Part shown: piece after piece, positions 48,015-60,718 of the stretch
Layout of the letters: each line of letters begins with the position of its first letter
Numbering within the stretch: the first letter of the stretch is position 1
From: Manihot esculenta
Taxonomy: Eukaryota > Streptophyta > Magnoliopsida > Malpighiales > Euphorbiaceae
Length of the DNA: 64,000 bases
Reading direction: 5' to 3'
Assembly: GCF_001659605.2 (NCBI RefSeq)
Contig: NC_035175.2
Location: 32,087,705 to 32,151,704, forward strand
Position numbers and translations under genes: made by a program
The notes under the pieces: model-generated
The model's database searches: none
Told to the model about the DNA's origin: nothing
What the model saw: the letters and a program-made list of their open reading frames with translations, nothing else

Positions 48015-49408
48015 AATGATCTACAAAATATGCAAATATAATAAATTTAGTAAATTAATATTGAGGTGATAATAATCTCCCACTAAAATGCAACCCTCAA
48101 AAAGAATATTGCAATAATAATATTTTAGTGGGCTAAGATCCATATTTCACCTAATTCCAAGTTAGCTTTGGCATGACGCTTACAATTAAGTTATTTAGGT
48201 AGGTAACTCTTTGCTAATTACATCTAATGGAACTCTTAGATTATGAGGTGTTGACATCATATGTCAAATGCATGTTATACCCCATCTAATGCCTTAGGCC
48301 CAAAACTGTTTTGATAGCCTAATTAAGCCCAAACAAAACTAAATAAATGAGTAACTATTACTCATCCTATCTTACTAAGATAACCTAAGCACTTTGCTTT
48401 GGCAAAACCTGCATTTTGGTGATCTTAGTCTTGATAGGTATTTAATACATGGGTGGCATTAAACTTAAAATTTTGGAGTGAGGGTTCAACTTTCAATTTT
48501 AATTATGTTGTCTTGTAATTATATATATATATCATAGCATCCTATATGCATACATATATATAAACTATCATGCACAGTATTACGTACTAATATATGACAG
48601 AATATGTAAACGTGACATAGCATGGCCAAAAACTAAAATGATCTTCACAAGCCAATATGAAGATCATAAGGGGAAACCTAAGTGTAATCCTATTATATCA
48701 GTTGCAATGGAACATGTCTTTATATCTTGAGCTTGCTTGTCCACACCATGGAATCTACTCGTCATTGGAAGCAACTCCACCATCACCATGGAAGCACGAG
48801 TCTTCTCTCCTCCATCTTGTGGATCTCCATTTATAAAATTAAAGAAAGCATGTACTATTATATTAAAATAAACGACATGTAGGCCGTATTTAAAAATTAC
48901 ATCCCATAAAAAACAATCTCATAGGTTTAATAAGGCCATGCTATGCACCATGCCAAGACACCATATAATCACAACATATTTCATACAAACATGTTATAAA
49001 CTTATTACCTTAAAGCTAAACAAAACCATTAATTGCATTAACAGATTACTGTCTAAATCCCCTTATTCTGCATATCAGTCAGATTGATTTTACTGATCTT
49101 ATCAGTATTTGTTTGATCATATCAAACAATCCTGACTATACAGAAAACGATACCATCTTTTATTAACCATATTCACAAACAACAGTAACGTATATATGTA
49201 TGTATACTTTGTGAAAACGATTTTCACATAAAGCCTATAGATATCATGGATCCATATCACATATGAATCTATCATTTTTAACATCATATGTAAAACAAAC
49301 TATACGGTTTACTTACCATGCCATTCTAGCAAACTTATATCATATATAACACATCAAACATGGCATATTCGACTTAAACGAAGAGCACAGGTTGGCTCTG
49401 ATACTACT
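48015..49408 (-). other. Copia 5' leader and primer binding site
   Basis: AT-rich non-coding leader. The primer site, reverse complement TAGTATCAGAGC at 49396-49407, is a Met-type site with one change, next to the LTR. A perfect 11-bp inverted repeat (CCCACTAAAAT at 48079-48089 with ATTTTAGTGGG at 48122-48132) could fold into a hairpin upstream of gag. No other gene is seen. Confidence 0.75.
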
Positions 49409-49832
49409 ATTAGAAAATTTAGAGATTTACTGCAATCCAAACACGCAGCAAAAAAATAAAAATATCTTATTTTCTTCTCGGGATCCGTGTGCTTCGTTTA
49501 ATTCGAAAGAAAGGATAAGCTACTAACCTGTTAGACTTCAACGAAAAGATACAATCTCGGACTCTAGGTGTTGCTTTTCAATGAACACCCGCTATGGTAT
49601 CCACACGAACATCTCTTATCCTTCTAGAGTGCTAGCTCACACTGATGGATAAGCTATGTGCTTTTTGATCTGCAGCTCAAAAAGTTTTTCCCAAAAAAAA
49701 AAAAAAAACCGTCTCTACACTATTCGCAGCAGGAGTTATATAACCATGTATCACAATCTCACAGAGTTATTAATAATAATAACATCTTTATTATTATTAA
49801 TTATACTAATGGGCTTTTAGCCCATTAATATA
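49409..49832 (-). repeat. Copia 5' LTR, inner part
   Basis: Begins TATTAG (family: TGTTAG) and matches the LTR at 13779 up to the ATATA target of P2. About 210 bp are missing near 49740-49765 relative to the 3' LTR, including most of the 63-bp tandem units. Confidence 0.9.
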
Positions 49833-52154
49833 TGTAATACCCGGCTAGACTCTGGTATCGGAATTCCTACCGTCCGGTGGAATCTCGGATGTCGGAAGCC
49901 TCTAGTAGGGTAGAAACATGTTTTCATAAAATGTTTTAAAGCATTTCATGGTTTTAAGTATGAAAATTAAATGAGTTTTTTTTTGCATGAAAAGTCTTTG
50001 GAGGAAAACCCAGGTTCGGCCGCCGAAAGTCAAGTTCGGCCGCCGAACATGCATGCGTTTTGGAGGCACGTTAGGCCCCCGAAAGCATGAGTGAGGGAAG
50101 TTCAGGTTCGGCCGCCGAAAGTCAAGTTCGGCCGCCGAACATGGCATGCGTGCGGAGGCACTTTCGGCCCCCGAACGTGGTCTGGCCAGCCACTATAAAA
50201 GGGGCACTTAACCGAAATGGGCGAGCTTTCTCCCATTTTCGGCCACAGCTAGCTTCCGACCGCCCTCTTCCAGATCTAGTGTTCTTCCTTCAAATCCCCA
50301 CCATTTTTCTTGAGTTTTAAGCTTGCATTGAAGGTTTTGAACTTTTGAAACAAGTTTTTGGAGCTTTGGGAACCCAGGAGCTCATTTTCGTGGATCTCCA
50401 AGTTTAGGTCGTCTCCCTCTCGATCTTCAAGAGGTAAGAGCCGATCTTAAGCTCCTTATATGTTTTAAGTAAGTTTTAAGTTGTTTTATGGGTAGAGATG
50501 CATGTTTAGGCTTGTTGAGGAGTTTATGGGTTTTGATGTTTTGATGAACAATGTATGTTGTTTGTGTGTGTTTGAAGTGTTGTAGTTGGGGTATTTGATA
50601 GTTTGAGACCCCTAGGTGTGATGTATGGTGTTTATGCATGTTGTAGAATAGGGTTATGCATGATTGGTTGTGTAGGGGGTTGAAATGGGCATGAAGAACC
50701 AAGTTTCTGCCCTTTGGCAGAAACCAGGTTCGGCAGCCGAAGGCACTTTCGGCCGCCGAACCAGCTTGGGAGGCAGCTTTAGGCTGCCGAAGCCTGCCCC
50801 CGAAAGTGGGAGTTTCGGCTCTGTCCGAGACTTTCGGCCGCCGAAGGTGCCGCCGAACCTGCCTGACTTTCGGCTCTGGAGGGACTTCCGGCCGCCGAAG
50901 GTGCCGCCGAAAGTGCCCTTCCCAGCCTTTTCTTGCATGTTTTCTAGGGGTGTTTTGAGGTGTTTTTAGGAGGTTTTTGGGGGTATGTTTAGAGTTATGT
51001 TCTTGTTGTTTGGTGCCTCATTTGAGTCCACCTGTGTAGGTTCGGACCCGAGGAACCGAGACCCCCCGGTTGTGAGATAGTCGTTCAGAGTCCGTTATTA
51101 AAGCTTCAGTCACCAGGTGAGTGGGATAACTCCCTAAGTTTCTAAGTAAAGTAATTGAATAAATGAACAAATGAATGAATCTGAAAGCATACTCATGCAT
51201 CATTAATGCCATGAAATTTTCCAGGATGTTTGCATTAGAAATTCACGAATATGTTGCATTGCATAATTTGATGTTGATGTGGATGGTTGTTGGGTGATCC
51301 ATAGTCCTCTGATGTTATGTTATGATGATATGTTATGGAAGACCAGCGAGGCCCATTCTACGCCCCTGGCACTATGTAAGAGAAAGACCAGCGAGGCCCA
51401 TTCTACGCCCCTGGCACTTTAGAATGTTATGTTATGTTATGTTATGTAAGAGAAAGACCAGTGAGGCCCATTCTACGCCCCTGGCATTTGGAGATGTTGA
51501 GGACTAATGGTGACAATACCATCCTTTATGTGATTAGCTGTGATGTGTTGCATTTCATGAAAGCATGAATAAGAAAAAGAAAAGGTTAAATAAATATGAT
51601 AAGAATAATAAAATAAATAATAATAAACATAAAAATGGTGAAACTAAATCACATGTTTTTATCTTTCTGCTCACTGGGCTTTATAGCTCACCCCTCTCCC
51701 CTAACCCCAGTCTTGCAGGTGCAGTGTAGATAGAGAAGTCAGCAAGAGTAAGAGAAGTCTATGTAATAGTATAGTAGTGGATATGGTTTATTTGTAATGT
51801 AAAAGTATGTTATGTAATGTAATGAAAGTTTAGAATGTGCTTGACTGGAGTTTGTTTTAATCCCTTGTGTATATGATCCAAAAATGTTTTTATGATGTTT
51901 ATGTTATCTAAGCCTATCATATGTTATGTTACCCATTGGAGTATTTGATGAGGACTCCAATGAGGGGTTTATGATATGTTATGTATGCACAGGTTAGGCT
52001 TGGAAAGAAAAGTTTTAATTTTTATGTATGTTGTTGATCATGTATGGGATTAAACAGGTGCACAGGATGTATGTTTGGCTTGCTACGGGTTCTAGCAGCC
52101 TTAAGCCGACCTGAATCCTAGCGCCGGTAGCGGTCCGGTTTCCGGGTCGTTACA
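49833..52154 (+). repeat. P2 5' LTR (2322 bp)
   Basis: TATA at 50194, donor GT at 50434. It lacks one 55-bp palindrome-array unit near 50853 that is present in the 3' LTR at about 58505-58560. A poly-T run of 9 versus 10 accounts for the remaining base of the 56-bp length difference. Confidence 0.95.
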
Positions 52155-52157
52155 GAG

Positions 52158-52171
52158 TGGTATCAGAGCCC
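52158..52171 (+). other. P2 primer binding site
   Basis: TGGTATCAGAGCCC three bases after the LTR, initiator Met tRNA type. Confidence 0.9.
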
Positions 52172-52395
52172 TAGGTTCATATGGTCGGACCTAGAGTGTC
52201 GGGCTCATAAATGTGATAGAAAGGTCAAGCACAATAGGAAATCATGTCCACTAGGATAGGATGTAGAGTCCTGTCTTGCATGAAAGTATGATATGCCATG
52301 TTATGTGATATGTATGTGATGAGGGTTCATGTGTTTCCACATGAACCATTCGATGCTAATGTTTATGTGATGTGTGCTGTTTTTCAGTAAACAGA

Positions 52396-55300
52396 ATGCG
52401 AGGAACTCGTCGATCAGCTAGATTGACTAGAGTACCACCGGAGGATGAGGGCACGAGCGCCCGTCCTCCAGCATTGCCAAGGCCAATGTCAAGCAGGTCC
52501 AACAGGGACAGAGCAGTGAGGGACCCTAGAAGGTCTTTGGATCTGGGTAGAAGCAGATCAGTAAGGGGTACAGTTCAGGAAAGAATGTCAGTTGATGGAG
52601 AAGAAGAGATGGATGTGGAGCAGAGGAGGGACGGTAGCCTTGGTGTAAGCATGCCAGAAGAGGGCATGGGTGAGTCTCAGGGAGGCACTCAGGCCTCGGG
52701 GTTTGTTCCACCACCCCAGTACCCACCTTTTTCACCATACCCCGGGTATTCGATGGGAGGTACATCGGATTACCCCAGTTTTAATCCTTACCCTTCTCAC
52801 ATGCCATACCCACCTTTCTACCCACAGTATCCACAGTACCCTATGTACCCACCTCCATCCTTCCATCCAGGCACAGCAAACCCTATCCCAGGGGATGCTG
52901 CACCTCCACCACCAGCAGAAACCGCAGTTACAGAAACCCAAAGACCTCAACCTACCTCATCTGGAGGGAGCAAGGCCAAGATGACCGACTATATGAAGTT
53001 GGGTGCTCCCCAGTTTGATACCGGTGATGATCCGTTTGTGTACCTGGAGAAGGTCAAAACAATTACAGATGAGATAGGGGCTGATGACAGCAGAGCCATT
53101 CAGATGGCTGGTTTCACCCTGAAATGTAAAAAGGCCCGTGAGTGGTTCAAGGGCTATGTGAAACCGAGGGTGGACAGTCTTTCATGGGAGGAGTTTGCGA
53201 ATGAGTTCGCAGGATGGGCTTTCCCTGACAGTTCAAGGGAGCTGAAGATGATTGAGTTTGAACAGCTGAGGCAGACAGATGAAATGGGTGTCGATGAGTA
53301 CACCGACAAGTTCTTAGAGTTGTTGCCGTTTGCTGGGCAACATCTGGACACAGATCCGAAGAAGTCAAGGAGGTATATCATGAGGCTCCATTCCAGGTAT
53401 TCCTCCTTGATTCAGTCAGCTGATAGAGAAAGTTTCCATGCCATCGTAGACATGGCCAGGAGAATGGAGGCTAGTGCAATCATCGAGGGGACAGTTAAAC
53501 AGTCAGTGACACAGCCTTCAGGTTCTAAGACCCCAGGTGGGGGAAGGATAGACCCTTCATCCTTGAGTTCAGCTAGTAAGAAGTGGGGCAGTACCACTAA
53601 GAAACCAAAGAAGAATAAGTTCTGGAACAGAATCAAGTCAGGTCTGGGATTAGGAAGTGGCTCAAGCTCTGGCGCTGATAATGCAGTTTGTGCAAGGTGT
53701 GGTAAACTACACAGAGGGGTATGCCGTTTTGGGACGACAGCCTGCTACAGGTGTGGGCAGGAGGGACACATGTCCATGGAGTGTCCTAGAGCAGTTCCTA
53801 TGGCACGACCCCAGCAGAGAGCTTCAGGTAGTGTGGCACAGCCAGCAGCTTCAGCCGCAACACAGGCTAGTGGCAGAGGCCGAGGGAGAGGGTCAGCCTC
53901 TTCTTCATCAGTTTACAGAGGGGAAGGTCCGTCAGCTCCAGCACGGATCTTCACAATGACGCAGCAGGAGGCAAACGCATCCAACACCGTGGTGTCAGGT
54001 AATATCATCATTGGTTGTTCAGATGCTTATGCCTTAATGGACCCGGGTGCATCCCATTCTTTTGTTTCTCCGAGAGCGGTCGAGAGGTTGGGTTTGATGG
54101 TCTCTGGGTTAGAGTGTCCCCTATGGGTCAGTGGACCCAAATGTGACCCGTCAGTGGCAGAGTCAGTCTGCCAGTACAGTCCAGTTTTCATAGAGGGAAG
54201 ATGCCTATCCGCCGACCTTGTAGTTCTAGATTTGACAGATTTTGACGTCATTCTAGGGATGGACTGGTTATCTACCCATTGTGCTACCTTGGATTGCAGA
54301 GACAAGGTAGTTAAGTTCAGATGTCAGGATGGGTCAGAGGTTGTCTTTAGAGGAGACAGGGGGAGTACACCTAGAGGTTTAATATCAGCCCTACAGGCTC
54401 GTAGGCTGCTCAGGAGGGGTTGTCAGGGTTATCTAGCTCATGTGAGAGAGCTAGACAGAGATGTCAGAGAGCCCGCCTCAGTGCCTGTGGTTAGAGAGTT
54501 CTTAGATGTTTTCCCAGACGAGCTGCCAGGTTTACCGCCTCCTAGGGAGATAGAGTTCGAGATAGAATTGATGCCAGGAACCAGACCGATCTCTATCCCT
54601 CCCTACAGGATGGCGCCAGAAGAGCTGAAAGAGCTTAAAGAACAGTTGCAAGAGCTGGTAGACAAGGGCTTCATCCGACCGAGTACCTCACCCTGGGGTG
54701 CTCCAGTGTTGTTTGTGAAAAAGAAGGATGGATCCCTTAGACTTTGTATCGACTATAGACAGTTGAACAAGGTTACTACCAAGAACAAGTACCCGTTGCC
54801 TAGGATCGATGATCTATTCGACCAGCTAGCAGGAGCAGGTTGTTTCTCCAAAATAGATCTGAGATCTGGGTATCATCAGCTGAGGATCAGAGATGAAGAT
54901 GTGCCAAAGACAGCATTCAGGACCAGATATGGGCATTTTGAGTTCCTAGTGATGCCGTTCGGGTTAACAAACGCCCCTGCAGCATTCATGGATCTCATGA
55001 ACAGAGTATTTAGCCAATACCTGGATCACTTCGTTATTGTCTTCATAGATGATATCTTAGTGTATTCCAGGAATGCAGAAGAGCATGCCCATCATCTGCG
55101 GTTGGTCTTGCAGACTTTGAGGGAACATGGCTTGTATGCCAAGTTCTCTAAATGTGAGTTCTGGCTGAGGAGCATTTCGTTCTTGGGGCATGTAGTGTCA
55201 GAGAATGGTATTGAGGTGGACCCCAAGAAGACAGAAACTGTGGCTAACTGGCCTAGACCCACTTCAGTGACAGAGATTAGAAGTTTCTTGGGTTTGGCTG

Positions 55301-57384
55301 GTTACTACAGGAGGTTCGTTCAGGACTTCTCAAAGATAGCAGCTCCTCTGACCAGGTTAACCAGGAAGAATCAGAAGTTTCTGTGGACCAACCAGTGCGA
55401 AGAGAGTTTTGAAGAGCTTAAGAAGAGGTTGACTTCAGCACCAGTTTTAGCTCTGCCATCTAGTGATGAGGACTTTACAGTCTTTTGTGATGCGTCCCGT
55501 GTGGGACTGGGTTGTGTACTGATGCAGAATGAGAGGGTGATTGCTTATGCTTCTAGGTAGCTGAAGAAACATGAGTTGAATTACCCCACACACGACCTGG
55601 AGATGGCAGCAGTAATCTTTGCACTCAAGATGTGGAGGCACTACCTCTATGGGGTAAAATGTGAGATCTTTACAGATCATAAGAGCCTGCAGTACATCCT
55701 GAGTCAGAGAGATTTGAATTTGAGACAGAGAAGATGGGTAGAACTGCTCAGTGACTACGATTGCAAAATCCAGTATCATCCGGGTAAGGCTAATGTTGTA
55801 GCTGATGCCTTAAGCCGAAAATCACTCGGCAGTCTATCCCACATCACAGCAGAACGAAGACCAGCAGTAAAGGAGTTCTACAAGCTCATCGAAGAAGGGC
55901 TACAGTTAGAGTTGTCTGGTACAGGTGCCTTGTTGGCTCAGATGAAAGTGACACCCGTGTTCCTTGAGCAAGTCGCTCAAAAACAGCATGAGGACCCCGA
56001 GTTAGTGAAGATTGCCAGGACTGTTCAGTCAGGCAGTGGTAGTGAGTTCAGATTCGACAGTAAGGGGATCCTCCGCTATGGGAGTCGATTATGTGTACCA
56101 GATGACATAGGGCTAAAAGGAGACATTATGAGAGAGGCTCATAATGCAAGATACAGCATTCACCCCGGAGCTACCAAGATGTATCAAGATTTGAAGAAAG
56201 TTTATTAGTGGCCAGCGATGAAGAAAGAAGTGGCACAGTTTGGGTCAGCCTGCGAAGTGTGTCAGAGGGTGAAGCTGGAACATCAGAAGCCAGCTGGAAT
56301 GCTTAACCCGCTACCGATTCCAGAATGGAAATGGGAAAATATAGCTATGGACTTCGTAGTAGGGTTACCGGCGGCGTCCAACAGAGTGGACTCCATATGG
56401 GTGATTGTGGACAGACTCACCAAATCTGCTCACTTCATCCCTGTCAGGAGTGGCTACTCTGTGGACAAGTTGGCGCAGGTGTATGTGGATGAGATCGTCA
56501 GGCTGCATGGGGTTCCTGTTTCGATAGTGTCATATAGAGGGCCCCAGTTCACCTCCAGGTTTTGGCGGAGTCTGCAGAATGCCATGGGTACTAGGTTGGA
56601 TTTCAGTACTGCCTTCCACCCCCAGACTGATGGACAGTCAGAAAGGACCATCCAGACTATAGAGGATATGCTCAGGATGTGTGTGCTGGACTTTGGCGGT
56701 TCTTGGAGGCAGCATCTACCTTTGGTGGAGTTTGCTTACAACAACAGCCATCATGCTAGCATCGGGATGGCTCCATATGAAGCTTTGTACGGAAGGAAGT
56801 GCAGATCACCTGTTTACTGGGAGGAAGTTGGAGAGAAGGCCTTGGCAGGGCCTGAGCTAGTAGAGATTACCAGCAGGGTGGTACCCATAATCAGAGAGAG
56901 AATCAAGACTGCTGCCAGCAGACAGAAGAGCTATGCAGACGTCCGCAGGAGACAGTTAGAGTTTCAGGAGGGGGATTTGGTATTGCTCAAAGTGTCTCCT
57001 ATGAAAGGGGTGATTCGGTTTGGAAAGAAGGGTAAGCTAGCTCCACGGTACATTGGACCCTTTGAGATCTTGCAAAGGATCGGGGGCGTGTCGTATAAGC
57101 TGGACTTGCCTGCATCTATGGAGAGAATCCATCCGGTTTTCCATGTTTCCATGTTGAGGAAGTTTGTGTCAGATCCGGGCAAGGTTCTTAGTGAGCCTGA
57201 TGTAGAGATCCAAGAGGATCTCACCTATGTTGAGCAGCCAGTACGGATCCTAGACACTCAGATCAGGAAGTTGAGGAACAAGGAAATCCCGATGGTAAAA
57301 GTCCTTTGGAATCACCACAACATGGAGGAATGCACGTGGGAGACACGGGAGTCCATGCTCCAGCAATATCCTCATCTCTTTTGA
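52396..57384 (+). pseudogene. P2 Gag-Pol polyprotein, two nonsense codons and a changed integrase active site
   Basis: Same length as in P1 (4989 bp, 1662 codons), start ATG 52396. TAG at 55558-55560 (codon 1055, RNase H; Gln in P1) is private to P2. TAG at 56206-56208 (codon 1271) and the Tyr codon at 56533-56535 (residue 1380, second Asp of the DD35E triad) are shared with P1. The zinc knuckle is intact ([14 protein letters not shown]), as are the protease loop and the RT FIDD box. I count about a dozen residue differences from P1. Confidence 0.95.
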
Positions 57385-57442
57385 AGTAAGTGTAATGTTT
57401 TTTATGTATGTTTATGTTTATGTTTTATATGTGTTGTTTGGT

Positions 57443-57479
57443 GAACATTCGGGGACGAATGTTCTTAAGGGGGGGAGAA
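57443..57479 (+). other. P2 hairpin and polypurine tract
   Basis: Stem GAACATTC/GAATGTTC at 57443-57464, then AAGGGGGGGAGAA up to the LTR, as in P1. Confidence 0.88.
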
Positions 57480-59857
57480 TGTAATACCCGGCTAGACTCT
57501 GGTATCGGAATTCCTACCGTCCGGTGGAATCTCGGATGTCGGAAGCCTCTAGTAGGGTAGAAACATGTTTTCATAAAATGTTTTAAAGCATTTCATGGTT
57601 TTAAGTATGAAAATTAAATGAGTTTTTTTTTTGCATGAAAAGTCTTTGGAGGAAAACCCAGGTTCGGCCGCCGAAAGTCAAGTTCGGCCGCCGAACATGC
57701 ATGCGTTTTGGAGGCACGTTAGGCCCCCGAAAGCATGAGTGAGGGAAGTTCAGGTTCGGCCGCCGAAAGTCAAGTTCGGCCGCCGAACATGGCATGCGTG
57801 CGGAGGCACTTTCGGCCCCCGAACGTGGTCTGGCCAGCCACTATAAAAGGGGCACTTAACCGAAATGGGCGAGCTTTCTCCCATTTTCGGCCACAGCTAG
57901 CTTCCGACCGCCCTCTTCCAGATCTAGTGTTCTTCCTTCAAATCCCCACCATTTTTCTTGAGTTTTAAGCTTGCATTGAAGGTTTTGAACTTTTGAAACA
58001 AGTTTTTGGAGCTTTGGGAACCCAGGAGCTCATTTTCGTGGATCTCCAAGTTTAGGTCGTCTCCCTCTCGATCTTCAAGAGGTAAGAGCCGATCTTAAGC
58101 TCCTTATATGTTTTAAGTAAGTTTTAAGTTGTTTTATGGGTAGAGATGCATGTTTAGGTTTATTGAGGAGTTTATGGGTTTTGATGTTTTGATGAACAAT
58201 GTATGTTGTTTGTGTGTGTTTGAAGTGTTGTAGTTGGGGTATTTGATAGTTTGAGACCCCTAGGTGTGATGTATGGTGTTTATGCATGTTGTAGAATAGG
58301 GTTATGCATGATTGGTTGTGTAGGGGGTTGAAATGGGCATGAAGAACCAAGTTTCTGCCCTTTGGCAGAAACCAGGTTCGGCAGCCGAAGGCACTTTCGG
58401 CCGCCGAACCAGCTTGGGAGGCAGCTTTAGGCTGCCGAAGCCTGCCCCCGAAAGTGGGAGTTTCGGCTCTGTCCGAGACTTTCGGCCGCCGAAGGTGCCG
58501 CCGAACATGCATGAGTTTCGTCTCTGTCTGGGAGTTTCGGCCGCCGAAGGTGCCGCCGAACCTGCCTGACTTTCGACTCTGGAGGGACTTCCGGCCGCCG
58601 AAGGTGCCGCCGAAAGTGCCCTTCCCAGCCTTTTCTTGCATGTTTTCTAGGGGTGTTTTGAGGTGTTTTTAGGAGGTTTTTGGGGGTATTTTTAGAGTTA
58701 TGTTCTTGTTGTTTGGTGCCTCATTTGAGTCCACCTGTGTAGGTTCGGACCCGAGGAACCGAGACCCCTCGGTTGTGAGATAGTCGTTCAGAGTCCGTTG
58801 TTAAAGCTTCAGTCACCAGGTGAGTGGGATAACTCCCTAAGTTTCTAAGTAAAGTAATTGAATAAATGAACAAATGAATGAATCTGAAAGCATACTCATG
58901 CATCATTAATGCCATGAAATATTCCAGGATGTTTGCATTAGAAATTCACGAATATGTTGCATTGCATAATTTGATGTTGATGTGGATGGTTGTTGGGTGA
59001 TCCATAGTCCTCTGATGTTATGTTATGATGATATGTTATGGAAGACCAGCGAGGCCCATTCTACGCCCCTGGCACTATGTAAGAGAAAGACCAGCGAGGC
59101 CCATTCTACGCCCCTGGCACTTTAGAATGTTATGTTATGTTATGTTATGTAAGAGAAAGACCAGTGAGGCCCATTCTACGCCCCTGGCATTTGGAGATGT
59201 TGAGGACTAATGGTGACAATACCATCCTTTATGTGATTAGCTGTGATGTGTTGCATTTCATGAAAGCATGAATAAGAAAAAGAAAAGGTTAAATAAATAT
59301 GATAAGAATAATAAAATAAATAATAATAAACATAAAAATGGTGAAACTAAATCACATGTTTTTATCTTTCTGCTCACTGGGCTTTATAGCTCACCCCTCT
59401 CCCCTAACCCCAGTCTTGCAGGTGCAGTGTAGATAGAGAAGTCAGCAAGAGTAAAAGAAGTCTATGTAATAGTATAGTAGTGGATATGGTTTATTTGTAA
59501 TGTAAAAGTATGTTATGTAATGTAATGAAAGTTTAGAATGTGCTTGACTGGAGTTTGTTTTAATCCCTTGTGTATATGATCCAAAAATATTTTTATGATG
59601 TTTATGTTATCTAAGCCTATCATATGTTATGTTACCCATTGGAGTATTTGATGAGGACTCCAATGAGGGGTTTATGATATGTTATGTATGCACAGGTTAG
59701 GCTTGGAAAGAAAAGTTTTAATTTTTATGTATGTTGTTGATCATGTATGGGATTAAACAGGTGCACAGGATGTATGTTTGGCTTGCTACGGGTTCTGGCG
59801 GCCTTAAGCCGACCTGAATCCTAGCGCCGGTAGCGGTCCGATTTCCGGGTCGTTACA
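57480..59857 (+). repeat. P2 3' LTR (2378 bp)
   Basis: TATA at 57842, full set of palindrome-array units (58376-58612), three minisatellite units at 59041-59190. Confidence 0.95.
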
Positions 59858-59862
59858 ATATA

Positions 59863-60713
59863 ACACATCAACAACGTTCTTTTGTGTGTGACCCAATAGA
59901 CTCATATTAATTGGCAATAGGCCTAGTCCCACAAGGTCCATAAATTATAACCGGCCTCTAGCAAGACATTATGACTACCCAACTAATATGAGGATCGATA
60001 GTCTAATAAAACCTAATAAATAGAATATGTATTAATCCCTTTGTCACTCGATATCTAGTTTGAACATAAGTCATGGTCAATGTCAAACTTATAATGTTCA
60101 AACTCATGATTTCTCGATCTCTAAGTAGATTGATAAATTCAAATGATATTGATCACACTATTAATTCATTTGAGTACGGCCATGCATTTCTCAGTCTCAC
60201 TTATCGAGGGGCCCAGAAGATATCTCTCTCAAAGAGAGGGACAAATTCTATCTTGATTGTTCAATATCCTCTATATAATTTCCATTATGCTCAATCATAA
60301 TCTTTATGATTGTCCGATTAAAGACAATGTTTGGTTATGTCAAAACATAACAGTCCTTATGTTGGAAACTATGACAATCTCAAGTTAAAGGATTAAGACA
60401 TAACTATTTTGAGATTCACTTATGACAATAACCCATGTAGTGATCTCAGTGCGGGTCCATCCAATACTTTGTTCTCTAACAAGTATATATGATTATTGAA
60501 TTATATCAACATATACATAATCATCTCATGATTATCAATCAATAACCATACTAGTTATATTTTATTATTATCAACATAATAATAAGTAACCAGGGATGTT
60601 AATTATTATTATATAACATGCAAACAAATACTAATGATAATAAAAACCTCTTTTATACCAAAACGGCATACAAAAAAGGTCCAAGATAATAGCCTAAGCA
60701 AATACACTAACGA
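59863..60713 (-). repeat. Copia 5' LTR, outer part
   Basis: Resumes after P2 and the second ATATA. Against 14409-15265 it shows many substitutions, clearly more than between the LTR pairs of the nested Tekay elements, as expected for the older host element. It ends CACTAACG; the canonical last base is A. Confidence 0.92.
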
Positions 60714-60718
60714 AGGAA

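Larger units (their letters stand above)
49833..59857 (+). mobile_element. Tekay-type element P2, complete, plus strand
   Basis: 10025 bp flanked by ATATA (49828-49832 and 59858-59862), inserted in the copia 5' LTR. LTRs are 49833-52154 and 57480-59857. Same subfamily as P1, with the same two pol lesions plus one more stop. Confidence 0.95.
13779..60713 (-). mobile_element. Ty1/copia element, minus strand, split by three nested Tekay elements
   Basis: Both LTRs (left 13779-15265; right 49409-49832 plus 59863-60713), a polypurine tract, RT-RNase H, integrase, gag and a Met-type primer site all read on the minus strand in copia order. Removing the nested elements and their TSD copies leaves about 8.1 kb. 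Flanks are GAGGA (13774-13778) and AAGGA (60714-60718), a TSD with one transition; the right LTR ends in G instead of A. It lies inside a Tat-like gag. It is inactive: gag nonsense, integrase deletion and three insertions. Angela/Tork-type affinity is possible from the long LTR, but is not shown. Confidence 0.92.

Noticed and set aside
49833..57384. P1 and P2 as products of a segmental duplication.
   Set aside because: Their TSDs and flanking copia sequences differ (pol versus LTR), and each has exact LTR termini, so both are separate insertions.
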